The position numbers and the translations under genes are program-made. From a virus, in IMG/VR virus record IMGVR_UViG_3300017775_000004, positions 1 through 30,891 of that record: a stretch of 30,891 bases of DNA; one strand, written 5' to 3'. Of the stretch, positions 16,222 through 23,078 are shown piece by piece (the first letter of the stretch is position 1; each line of letters begins with the position of its first letter). A model generated the notes under the pieces. It saw only the letters and a program-made list of their open reading frames with translations, had not been told where the DNA came from and did no database searches.

Positions 16222-17525
16222 TGCCCACCGCGATCGGCACGCCCGTCACCGGGCAGGGGTCGTCCTCGACCCCGACGCTCAGCGTCACAGTCCCCTCGGG
16301 CTGCGAGTTGATGACCGTCCGGGTGCTGATCCGGGGCAGCGAGGCGACCCCCTCGGCGACCCAGGGCGGCAACGCCATGACGGTCTCGACCGACGGCACC
16401 ACGGCCGCCGATCAGCAGCACAGCTCCACCCTGCACACGACCGTCTTCCAGTACGCGAATCCCGCGCCGGGGACCGTCAACGTGGTGGTGACGCTCAGCG
16501 CCGCGCGCAACTACGTCATGCGCGTCGACTTCTACGACGACTTCAACGCCGCCGCCGGCCCGGCGGGTAACGGTGTCCTCGGCGTCGTGAAGGGCGGCTC
16601 CTCCTCGGTCAACCCGACCGCCCTCGGCACCTTCGCCTCCGCCTCGGGCGCCCTGGAGCTGTCGGCCATCGGCGCCCGCAACACCGCCGTCTCCCTCTCG
16701 ACGACCGACGCCACCGAGCAGTTCGAGCTCACCCAGAGCACCCTCATCGGCGCCGGCGCCGCGCGCACCGGCACGGGCGCCACCGGCCAGATCAACTGGA
16801 CCCTCAACACCGCCGACAACTGGGCGCTGGTGAACGTCTCGTACGCGCACGCATCGGCGACGACCTTCCCCCAGACCATCACGGCGACCGCCACGGGCAC
16901 GGCTTCGCTCTCCAAGCGCGCCGGCAAGTTGACGAGCGCCACGGGGACCGGCTCGGCGACCATCGCCCGCTCGATCTCAAAGCCCCTGTCGGCGAGCGCG
17001 GCTGCCGCCGCGACGCTGGCGCGACGAGCCGCCAAGGTCATCTCGGCATCGTCTGCCGGAACGGCGACGCTGGCCGCAACCCGCGTGGTCCTGCAGGCGC
17101 TCACGGCGAGCGCCGCTGGTGCCGCGGCCATGCTCCGCCGGGTGGGCAAGTCGCTGGTCGCGACCTCCGGGGAGACGGCGAGCATCACCCGCGCGCAGAC
17201 CAAGACGCTCGCCGTCGGTGCGGCCGGCAGCGCGGCGCTCGTCAAGCGGGCTGACAGGGAGCTCACGGCCGGCGGCACTGGGACTGCGACCGTCGTCTCG
17301 GCCCGGTTCTACACGCAGACCCTCGCCGCGTTCAGCTCGGCGGCGGCGTCGCTCGCGAGGCGTGCAGGACTCACCCTCACGGCCACCAGCTCGGCCACGC
17401 CCACCTTCCTTCGGCTGATCCAGAAGACCCTTCCGGCCACGAGCACGGCGATAGCGACGCTCTCGCCGGTCGGCAGCTCTTCCTACACGCCCCCCGTCCT
17501 CGCAATCGGAAGGCACTCGGCATGA
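16221..17525 (+). CDS. tail fibre-like protein with an 11-copy repeat stalk
   Basis: A 434-residue protein. The N-terminal domain (1-210) is beta-rich (TLSVTVPSGCELMTVRVLIR; NWALVNVSYAH). Residues 218-418 consist of eleven repeats of 18-20 residues with the pattern hTA-x3-GTA-T/S-L-x-R-x3-K. The Ala/Thr/Ser composition and regular period suggest a beta-structured or trimeric shaft. The end (YTPPVLAIGRHSA) may be a cap. The GTG start overlaps the previous stop. A long open frame reaches back to 14850, but it only shadows the two preceding genes. Confidence 0.75.
   Translation: MPTAIGTPVTGQGSSSTPTLSVTVPSGCELMTVRVLIRGSEATPSATQGGNAMTVSTDGTTAADQQHSSTLHTTVFQYANPAPGTVNVVVTLSAARNYVMRVDFYDDFNAAAGPAGNGVLGVVKGGSSSVNPTALGTFASASGALELSAIGARNTAVSLSTTDATEQFELTQSTLIGAGAARTGTGATGQINWTLNTADNWALVNVSYAHASATTFPQTITATATGTASLSKRAGKLTSATGTGSATIARSISKPLSASAAAAATLARRAAKVISASSAGTATLAATRVVLQALTASAAGAAAMLRRVGKSLVATSGETASITRAQTKTLAVGAAGSAALVKRADRELTAGGTGTATVVSARFYTQTLAAFSSAAASLARRAGLTLTATSSATPTFLRLIQKTLPATSTAIATLSPVGSSSYTPPVLAIGRHSA
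16872..17474 (+). repeat. eleven tandem coding repeats of 54-60 bases
   Basis: Repeat units start at residues 218, 237, 256, 274, 294, 312, 330, 348, 368, 386 and 404 of the tail fibre-like protein. Intervals are 18, 19 or 20 residues. The units are conserved as protein (LTASAAGAAAMLRRVGK, LAVGAAGSAALVKRADR and similar) and diverged as DNA, so the array is old and probably stable. Confidence 0.75.
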
Positions 17526-20194
17526 CCCGTCGCATGACCTCCGAGGGCGGCTACCGCCTGCGTCACATCCACCCGACGACGCGCTTTGCTTCAGAGGGCG
17601 CGACGACGACCGTGCTGGGGCGCTCCTACGGCTTCACCGAGCTTCCGGTCTCGACGCTTCCCGGCGGCGAGGACCTGGTCGAGGGCGGCTGGACCGGCCG
17701 CCTCGGCGACGCGGGCGAGTTCACGTTGTCCTTTCCGAACGCCGCCGGCAGCAAGGGCCTGTGGCGCGAGCGCTTCAACCCCGACAAGGCACTCGAGTTC
17801 GTCGAGATCTACGGGCCCGACGAGGAGCTTGAGTTCGTCGGCTCGATCGCCCGCATGGAGATCGACCGCGGGATGGTGACGATCAGCGGGCCCGACGCCT
17901 GGGCGCTGCTTCGCCGGGCGTACGAGCGCGACCGCATCTGGACGGCCGCGCCGCAGGAGATGCTCAACGCCTACACGCGGGTGCCGGTGGCCGCGATCTC
18001 CGATGATTTCGACGGGTCATCGCTCGCCGCGAACTGGACGACCTTCGTGGACAACACCGCCACCGTCTCCGGCGGAGTCATCCGCCTCAGCAACTCCGCG
18101 GCGGCCATCAACGGCATCTTCGACTCGTCCCTGTCGATCACGAGCGACGCGTGGCGGATCACGGTCGTGGTCGAGGGAGCCGCGGGGATCTCCTCGCTGA
18201 ACGTGGACGTGGCAGCCGCCTCGTTCATCCTGGCGAACGTCAGCTACCAATCGCTCCCCTCGCGCGCGCAGATGGAGGTTTTCGACGTCCCTGACGAGAT
18301 CTCTCGCGCTACCCCGGTGGCGCCGTCCGGGGCGGGGATCGTCACCCTGACGCTCCAGCGCATCGGCCGCTGGCTCGTCGGGGCGATCAACGGGTCCGTC
18401 GTCGGCTTCCTCGCCGCTCCCACGGCGAACCCGGACCGTCTGCGTGTCTGGTCCACCTGGTCCGCCGCGCTCCCGGCACGCCTGACTATCCGGTCGGTCT
18501 CGTTCACTGAGCTGACGCCCTTCCTGGCCCGCGGCGCCGACGTCGGCGAGTACGTGCTGCCCGGTGACTACCCGCCGACCGGTGGGCTGCGCGGCCGTTA
18601 CTTCAACAACGCCGACCTGCAGGGGCTGACGGCGGCGACCCGCCACGCCCGCATCATGGCCCCTGACCGCGAGCACTACGCCGAGCGCCTGGACCCGGTG
18701 ATCGACACCTCGGGTGGCCTGACGCTACCCGTGCAACCGGGCAGCGGAGCCGAGCACTTCTCGGTTCGCTGGTTCGGCGCGGTCTACCTGCGCGGCGACC
18801 TCGGCAACTACGTGTTCGAGACGACCAGCGTCGATGACGGCGTGCGGCTCTGGGTCGGCAAGACCGCCTTCTCTGACGCGATCATCAACTCCTGGGTCGC
18901 GGCCTCGGGCACCCAGACAGGCACCTGGACGGCGTCCGCGCACGGATCGACGGCCGGCTGGTACCCGATCATCCTCGACTACTTCGACGACGGCGGCGGA
19001 AACACGATCCGCCTCCAGTTCACCCCGCCCGGGACGACCTACACCGACCCTGGCGGCACCTCGATCACGGCCTCGACCAAGCGCGTCGTCCCCGCCACAT
19101 CTCTCAGCCCGCTCGGCTGCTTCGACGGGCGCATCCAGGGCCAGTCGCACTTCGACGTCATCCAGCAGGTCGCGGCGCAGTTCGGTTACCAGGTGCGCTG
19201 TGAGCCGATGAGCCTGGAGTCGGGCGAGTTCCCCGGGCGCCTGGTGCCGCGCGCGCGCGTCGGCCGCGACACCGACGTCGTCCTGACCGTCGAGGAGGAC
19301 GAGCACGGCGATCCGATCCTCTCGCCGGGTACGACGATCGACAGCTCTGACCAGACCCTGCTGCTGATCGGCTCGGGCTCCGGGATCGCCGACGGCCGCG
19401 GCTCGCAGGTCACCGCGGAGATCGCGGATCTGGTCAACCTCGATGCGGGCCTGTTCGTCTTGGAGGGCGTGGTCGACGCCGGTGACATCGGCCAGACCGC
19501 GCTGCTGGAGGCCCGCCTGAACGCCGAGCTGGCGCTGCGATCGTTGGAGTGGCAGGAGGTCCGGGGTACGCCGCTCGCGCAAGACCGCCTCGCCGTCACC
19601 TGGCCGCTGTCGGCTGCGCTTTCGGCGATGCGCTGGGAGCCAGGCGATGGCGTGAAGCTGATCCTTCCCGAGATCAGCGTCGAGGACACCGATCCCCGCC
19701 AGCTCCTCCAGGTCACGCGCGCCTTCAACGGGCTCGGGCGCACCGGCACTCAGGTTGCTTTCCGCCAGCGCCCCCGCTCGGCAGCCCGCTCGCTGCGCGG
19801 GCTGGTGCGGGCGTCTCTTGTCTCGCGGCGCTCCTACCAGGGCCAGAAGGTCACGCTCAGCGGGGCGTTCACCAACGTCGTAGGAGTCACCACCGCTGCG
19901 GGCGCCGGGTCAGAGCTATCGATGATGACTCTCCTGCCGCAGGACCGCGTAGTGCGCGCCATCGTGCGCATCGCGGTTAACACCGCCGCGCAGCCGCTCG
20001 GGCTCATGATCAACGGCACGATCCGCACAAGCGAGCTCGGCGGCCCCTGGACTGTCACCCCGGCCGAGATCGAGATCACCGCCTATGCGACCCAGGCCAG
20101 CGATACGGATAACCGGCTATACGCGCAGCTAGTCAACAATGGGGCGTCCGGCACGATCATCCAGCTCCAGCTTATCGTCGAGGTGCTCCGCTGA
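17522..20194 (+). CDS. tail-associated hub protein with ConA-like and PA14 domains
   Basis: An 890-residue protein. Residues about 20-150 resemble the siphovirus tail-associated hub family (GEFTLSFPNAAGSKGLWRER; SIARMEIDRGMVTISGPDAW). Residues 157-335 look like a concanavalin-like sandwich (DDFDGSSLAANWTTF start). Residues about 355-503 match a PA14 domain (LRGRYFNNADLQGL; GNYVFETTSVDDGVRLWVGK; GWYPIILDYFDDGGGNTIRL). The hub fold resumes at about 520-760. A last beta-sandwich (about 770-890) ends the protein. PA14 and ConA-like domains usually bind sugars, so this is likely the adsorption apparatus. ATG overlaps the preceding stop (ATGA). Confidence 0.8.
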   Translation: MTRRMTSEGGYRLRHIHPTTRFASEGATTTVLGRSYGFTELPVSTLPGGEDLVEGGWTGRLGDAGEFTLSFPNAAGSKGLWRERFNPDKALEFVEIYGPDEELEFVGSIARMEIDRGMVTISGPDAWALLRRAYERDRIWTAAPQEMLNAYTRVPVAAISDDFDGSSLAANWTTFVDNTATVSGGVIRLSNSAAAINGIFDSSLSITSDAWRITVVVEGAAGISSLNVDVAAASFILANVSYQSLPSRAQMEVFDVPDEISRATPVAPSGAGIVTLTLQRIGRWLVGAINGSVVGFLAAPTANPDRLRVWSTWSAALPARLTIRSVSFTELTPFLARGADVGEYVLPGDYPPTGGLRGRYFNNADLQGLTAATRHARIMAPDREHYAERLDPVIDTSGGLTLPVQPGSGAEHFSVRWFGAVYLRGDLGNYVFETTSVDDGVRLWVGKTAFSDAIINSWVAASGTQTGTWTASAHGSTAGWYPIILDYFDDGGGNTIRLQFTPPGTTYTDPGGTSITASTKRVVPATSLSPLGCFDGRIQGQSHFDVIQQVAAQFGYQVRCEPMSLESGEFPGRLVPRARVGRDTDVVLTVEEDEHGDPILSPGTTIDSSDQTLLLIGSGSGIADGRGSQVTAEIADLVNLDAGLFVLEGVVDAGDIGQTALLEARLNAELALRSLEWQEVRGTPLAQDRLAVTWPLSAALSAMRWEPGDGVKLILPEISVEDTDPRQLLQVTRAFNGLGRTGTQVAFRQRPRSAARSLRGLVRASLVSRRSYQGQKVTLSGAFTNVVGVTTAAGAGSELSMMTLLPQDRVVRAIVRIAVNTAAQPLGLMINGTIRTSELGGPWTVTPAEIEITAYATQASDTDNRLYAQLVNNGASGTIIQLQLIVEVLR

Positions 20195-20217
20195 GCCCCG
20201 ATCCCGGAGGTCAGTGA

Positions 20218-20508
20218 GTGTGGCCGCGACTCGTCTTCGCCTCGGGTCCGGAAGGCCCGCCCGAGCGCCCCTCGCGGACCACTCCGCCACCACCGGAGGG
20301 CGCGGATCCACCGCGCCCGCGGGCGCCCTTCGAGCTGTCGCCGGGCCTCCGGACCACGATCCTGTTCGGGCTGGGGCTGGGGGTGCTCGGCTTCGAGTTC
20401 TTCATCCGCCCGTTCCTCGGCCTCGAGCCGAACGCGCTCGCCGTGGCGGCCGGCCTGACCCTTCTCGGGCTGCCGCTGTTCCTCGGCCTGCCCGGGGGGC
20501 CGAAGTGA
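20218..20508 (+). CDS. two-TM membrane protein, holin-like
   Basis: A 96-residue protein. It has a Pro-rich N-terminal tail (RTTPPPPEGADPPRPRAP) and two hydrophobic segments at about 46-65 and 74-92 (LRTTILFGLGLGVLGFEFF; ALAVAAGLTLLGLPLFLGL). Both TM count and position before the endolysin suggest a holin or holin partner, but not a named family. GTG start with CGGAGG nearby; the stop overlaps the next ATG. Confidence 0.6.
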   Translation: MWPRLVFASGPEGPPERPSRTTPPPPEGADPPRPRAPFELSPGLRTTILFGLGLGVLGFEFFIRPFLGLEPNALAVAAGLTLLGLPLFLGLPGGPK

Positions 20509-20609
20509 TGGCCCGGATCGCGCGCCCCAGGCTGGCGGTCGTCTGGGTGGCCCTGACGATGAGCGTGGGCGCGGTCGTCAAGGTGCTCGACGCCACCGGA
20601 AGGATCTGA
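20508..20609 (+). CDS. 33-residue single-TM peptide
   Basis: A tiny gene joined to both neighbours by TGATG overlaps. It has a basic start (MARIARPR) and one hydrophobic segment (LAVVWVALTMSVGAVVKVL). The tight coupling supports real translation. It may be a holin accessory or antiholin; function unknown. Confidence 0.55.
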   Translation: MARIARPRLAVVWVALTMSVGAVVKVLDATGRI

Positions 20610-20995
20610 TGTCCCCGCACCCACCCGAGGCCACCCCGCGCAACCGTCAGGAGTTCCGCCAGGCCCTCGCCGCCCAGCGCCGCTGGTTCATGTTGCGGCT
20701 CTGGGTCGCCGGTGTCGGCTTCGCCCTGGCCGTCCTGTTCGGCGGGCTCACCCTGCATCTGGCCAATCAGGCCCAGAACGACGCCGAAGCCGCCGTCAGG
20801 GAGGTCGGCGCGGCCACCCTCGCCACCTGCGAGCGTCAGAACGAGCTGCGCTCCACCCTGCGCGGCACGCTGGCGCGCGGCCGTGAGGTCCGGAGGGCCG
20901 AGGGGACGCTGACCCCCCGCGGCGAGGCCTTCTACGCGCGCGAGATCGCCGGTCTCGCCGACATCGACTGCCGGGCGATCGTCCCGGCTCCATGA
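20609..20995 (+). CDS. single-TM protein with extracellular Cys pair
   Basis: A 128-residue protein with a basic N-terminus, one membrane segment (about 28-52, LRLWVAGVGFALAVLFGGLT) and a C-terminal helical domain with two cysteines (ATCERQNELR and DIDCRAIV) that could form a disulfide outside the membrane. Orientation N-in, C-out by the positive-inside rule. This type is common in lysis regions of actinophages. It is coupled by TGATG to the preceding peptide. Role in lysis likely but unproven. Confidence 0.65.
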   Translation: MSPHPPEATPRNRQEFRQALAAQRRWFMLRLWVAGVGFALAVLFGGLTLHLANQAQNDAEAAVREVGAATLATCERQNELRSTLRGTLARGREVRRAEGTLTPRGEAFYAREIAGLADIDCRAIVPAP

Positions 20996-21005
20996 GGAGG
21001 ACGTG

Positions 21006-21848
21006 ATGCCCGACCGGATCCGGCTCGTCTCGCCGATCCCCTTCCGCGAGAACTACGGGCCGACCTACACGCGCGACCGCGGCGACCGCAACTACGACTT
21101 CGCCTTCGCCTTCCGCGACGCCCAGGGGATGCCCGGCGGACCGGGCGGTGCGCGCGTCCACGGCGGCATCGACATGTTCGCTGACGGTGGAGACCCGGTC
21201 GCGGCGCCGGTCACGGGGCGCATCGTCCGTTCTGAGGGCGGGGGCGGCGTGGTCGGGCAGGTCTTCGGGGGCGTGATCGCAGTCGAGGCGCCGGAGGGCC
21301 ACGCTGTGCTGATGCGCCACGTCAACCCGACGGTCCCGCTCGGGGCGGCGGTGAACGCGGGCGAGACGATCGCCACGGTGACGCCGTGGCAGAGCGGCTG
21401 GCCGCACGCGCACGTCGAGGTCTACCGGTTCTGGCCGGCCGGCTACGACTTCCGCAACACCATCGACCCGCGCGCCGGCGTCGAGTGGGTGAGCGCCGCC
21501 GAGGCCGCGCCAGAGCCGATCCCCGACTACTTCTTCGAGGAGCTGCCGCACACCGAGGGCGGCCTCGGGCCCGCGATCGTCTGGCACGGCCGCGGCTCCA
21601 CCGCGGCCGCGGTGGCCTTTCACAAGCTGCGCTACCGCACCGTCTCCACCGTGCGCGACGCCGACGGGGTCGGCTACGTCCTGTGGTGGCTGCCGGGCAC
21701 CTACCCCGGCGGCCTGCCGATCTTCGGCCCCTGGCTCGAGGACGGCGCGCGCGAGGCGAAGGCGACCGCGCGCGAGCGCAACACCGGCCGCACGATGCGC
21801 CGCTTTCGCGGACGCATCCGCTCCCTCTATCCGATCCCCGCGGTCTAG
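21006..21848 (+). CDS. endolysin, M23-type metallopeptidase
   Basis: A 280-residue protein with the LytM/M23 zinc motif: HGGID (H52, D56) and HAHVEVY (H134, H136), plus H105 in LMRHVNP. Between them are the usual strands (PVTGRIVRSEGGGGVV; IAVEAPEGHAVLMRHV; GETIATVTPWQSG). It should cleave peptide cross-bridges in peptidoglycan at the end of infection. Residues about 175-280 form an additional domain, possibly wall binding. No signal peptide, so export depends on the holin. I chose the ATG at 21006 over the GTG at 21003 because GAGGAGG is five bases upstream. Confidence 0.88.
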   Translation: MPDRIRLVSPIPFRENYGPTYTRDRGDRNYDFAFAFRDAQGMPGGPGGARVHGGIDMFADGGDPVAAPVTGRIVRSEGGGGVVGQVFGGVIAVEAPEGHAVLMRHVNPTVPLGAAVNAGETIATVTPWQSGWPHAHVEVYRFWPAGYDFRNTIDPRAGVEWVSAAEAAPEPIPDYFFEELPHTEGGLGPAIVWHGRGSTAAAVAFHKLRYRTVSTVRDADGVGYVLWWLPGTYPGGLPIFGPWLEDGAREAKATARERNTGRTMRRFRGRIRSLYPIPAV

Positions 21849-21857
21849 GAGGCCACG

Positions 21858-22136
21858 ATGAAGCACCGCTGGCGCATGCTCTACGCGAAGGTCCGCGCCG
21901 ATCTGGCGGGAACGCTGGCGACAGGCGGCCTGACGACCGCCGGCCTCTACGTCCTGGAGGCGCTGGATGTCGCGACGACGACCGAGGAGAAGACGCTGAT
22001 CGTCGGCGGGCTCGGCTACCTCGGCGGCAAGATCGCCGCCTTCATGCGCCCCGAGACCGGGCCGGTGGTCGTCACGCCGACGCCGCCCACCTACGCCGGC
22101 GCGCGATCCGACCCGCACGAGGGCGCGACGCTCTGA
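21858..22136 (+). CDS. putative holin
   Basis: A 92-residue protein just after the endolysin. It has a basic amphipathic start (MKHRWRMLYAKVRADL), two moderately hydrophobic segments (LATGGLTTAGLYVLEAL and TLIVGGLGYLGGKIAAFM) and a Pro-rich soluble tail. Size and topology fit phage holins that form membrane pores for the endolysin. A GGAGG site precedes the ATG; the stop overlaps the next ATG. Confidence 0.65.
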   Translation: MKHRWRMLYAKVRADLAGTLATGGLTTAGLYVLEALDVATTTEEKTLIVGGLGYLGGKIAAFMRPETGPVVVTPTPPTYAGARSDPHEGATL

Positions 22137-22207
22137 TGTTCGCCGTCGTCGTGATCGTCCTGCTGCTCGCGATCCTGCTGGTGCTCACCGGCAACCTGAC
22201 GCTCTAG
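22136..22207 (+). CDS. 23-residue single-TM peptide
   Basis: A very short gene coupled to the holin by TGATG. It is nearly all hydrophobic (FAVVVIVLLLAILLVLTGN). Its TAG stop directly abuts the stop of the antisense gene at 22208, with no base between. Possibly a holin modulator. Reality is supported by coupling only. Confidence 0.45.
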   Translation: MFAVVVIVLLLAILLVLTGNLTL

Positions 22208-22489
22208 CTAGACCGCGACGCTCTCCGAGGTCACGGTCCCGACGGCCGCCGAGCGCCCGGTCTCCACGAGGGCCGCGTGCACGGCGCGCAGTGCCCGCGT
22301 GGCGGCGTCGTCCGCCGCGCGGGCCTCGACGGTCAGGATGACGTCGACCTCACCCGTCTGGAGGTTCCCGCCGACCGCCGGCCCGAGGATGTCCGGCCGG
22401 CTGACCAGCGCCTCGTAGAGGTCCTCGAGGTCATCGACGCGGGGATCCTTCAGCCCGGTCGCGATCACGCTGTAGGTGAACTCGGCCAT
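22208..22489 (-). CDS. unknown partner of the HicA-like protein
   Basis: A 93-residue acidic protein. The predicted order is strand (FTYSVIATG), helix (DDLEDLYEALVSRPDIL), strands (GPAVGGNL; GEVDVILTVEAR), helix (DDAATRALRAVHAALVETG) and strand (AAVGTVTSESVAV), a ferredoxin-like layout. It lies three bases after the HicA-like gene on the same strand. It lacks the HicB signature (a GCxxxG-type strand and C-terminal DNA-binding domain). It may be an antitoxin of a new type or an unrelated accessory protein. Function unknown. Confidence 0.7.
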   Translation of the reverse strand: MAEFTYSVIATGLKDPRVDDLEDLYEALVSRPDILGPAVGGNLQTGEVDVILTVEARAADDAATRALRAVHAALVETGRSAAVGTVTSESVAV

Positions 22490-22492
22490 CCT

Positions 22493-22690
22493 CTACCCCT
22501 TATACCCGTGTCGGCGCAGCTGCGCGAGAGTGTTCGCCATCGAGCGGTGGTCGCTCGGCGTCCCTGGGATGTGGACCATCCCCACACCGTCGGGGGCGTA
22601 GGCGCGGTAGTGCCCGCTCTTGAGCTGATCGACTCGCCAGCCCTCGGACTGGAGCGACTTGACGAGGCGGCGGATCTCCTTGGTGGCCAT
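22493..22690 (-). CDS. HicA-like small protein
   Basis: A 65-residue protein resembling HicA mRNA interferases with a dsRBD-like fold. It has an N-terminal helix (KEIRRLVKSLQSEGWRV), then KSGHYRAYAPDG with the key His at 27, a strand (VGMVHIPGTPSDHRS) and a final helix (MANTLAQLRRHGYK). HicA proteins cleave mRNA and are normally held by HicB. Here no HicB is adjacent; a different 93-residue protein follows. The frame is open further upstream, but the ATG at 22690 fits the HicA length and lies six bases after TATAGT with a perfect -35, so the message is probably leaderless. Confidence 0.72.
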   Translation of the reverse strand: MATKEIRRLVKSLQSEGWRVDQLKSGHYRAYAPDGVGMVHIPGTPSDHRSMANTLAQLRRHGYKG

Positions 22691-22696
22691 GGGAAC

Positions 22697-22726
22697 ACTA
22701 TAAACGGTTTGACGGTCGCTTGTCAA
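22697..22726 (-). promoter_or_regulatory. promoter for the HicA-like gene, leaderless
   Basis: On the minus strand TTGACA (22726-22721), an 18-base spacer and TATAGT (22702-22697) make a near-consensus sigma-70 type promoter. Six bases, GTTCCC, separate the -10 box from the ATG at 22690. No Shine-Dalgarno is visible. Confidence 0.75.
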
Positions 22727-22746
22727 CGATGAGACGGATCGTTTAT
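22700..22746. promoter_or_regulatory. putative operator with nested inverted repeats
   Basis: An inner inverted repeat, TTGAC (22709-22713) and GTCAA (22722-22726) eight bases apart, covers both -35 boxes. An outer inverted repeat, ATAAACG (22700-22706) and CGTTTAT (22740-22746), overlaps both -10 regions. A dimeric regulator bound here could control both directions; the HTH protein encoded at 22776 is the nearest candidate. Confidence 0.5.
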
Positions 22747-22749
22747 CGT
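22720..22749 (+). promoter_or_regulatory. divergent promoter for the HTH gene
   Basis: TTGTCA (22720-22725), an 18-base spacer and TATCGT (22744-22749) point right. The -35 box is the same block of bases as that of the opposite promoter, since TTGTCAA is nearly its own complement. Unlike the HicA-like gene, this transcript has a leader with GAGGAGG (22764-22770) before the ATG. Confidence 0.55.
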
Positions 22750-22775
22750 GGGCCCGACCAGACGAGGAGGTCGCC

Positions 22776-23024
22776 ATGCCAGACCACAGCGGGCCGCTCG
22801 CCGAGGCCAAGAGAGCCCACGACGAGGCGTATGCGCGGGCCGGCGCCGCGGCGCGTGAGCTCGAGGAGGCGCGGCGCGCGCGCGATGAGGCGCGGTCCTT
22901 CATCCACACGGCGATGAAGTGCGCCCGTCAGGACGGGATGACCTGGACCCAGATCGGTGCGGCCATCGGCGTCAGCGCGCAGGCCGCATCGCAGATGTTC
23001 AAGCGCTACGCGGAAGGGCGCTAG
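22776..23024 (+). CDS. small HTH protein with N-terminal coiled coil
   Basis: An 82-residue protein. Residues 8-45 form a charged coiled coil (AHDEAYARAGAAARELEEAR). Residues 52-78 form a helix-turn-helix (GMTWTQIGAAIGVSAQAASQ MFKR read across the turn). It lies divergent from the HicA-like gene and shares its promoter region, so it is a candidate regulator of that pair. A strong Shine-Dalgarno supports ATG 22776. A long perfect hairpin follows its stop. Confidence 0.75.
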   Translation: MPDHSGPLAEAKRAHDEAYARAGAAARELEEARRARDEARSFIHTAMKCARQDGMTWTQIGAAIGVSAQAASQMFKRYAEGR

Positions 23025-23029
23025 CTGGG

Positions 23030-23068
23030 CTCGCCCGGCCGCGAGATGGGCCCCCGCGGCCGGGCGAG
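23030..23068. terminator. bidirectional terminator hairpin
   Basis: A perfect 14-bp stem (23030-23043 with 23055-23068) and an 11-base loop lie between two convergent genes. It is very GC-rich with no T-tract, so it may end or pause transcription in both directions. Confidence 0.7.
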
Positions 23069-23078
23069 GATCGGAGGC

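Noticed and set aside
14850-17525. 891-codon forward frame that could suggest a giant tail fibre
   Set aside because: The part before 16221 is a shadow of the lyase-like gene and the next gene. The true start is GTG 16221, in overlap with the previous stop.
20796-22118. 440-codon minus-strand frame across the endolysin
   Set aside because: Shadow of the M23 endolysin gene; no motif or ribosome site.
22691-22909. upstream extension of the HicA-like protein to 138 residues
   Set aside because: The extra part is Ser/Ala/Arg-rich and runs over the promoter and the divergent HTH gene. The ATG at 22690 fits HicA size.
22776-23024. small HTH protein as an excisionase
   Set aside because: The HTH is of a general sigma-like or resolvase type, and no integrase or attachment site is present to support excision.
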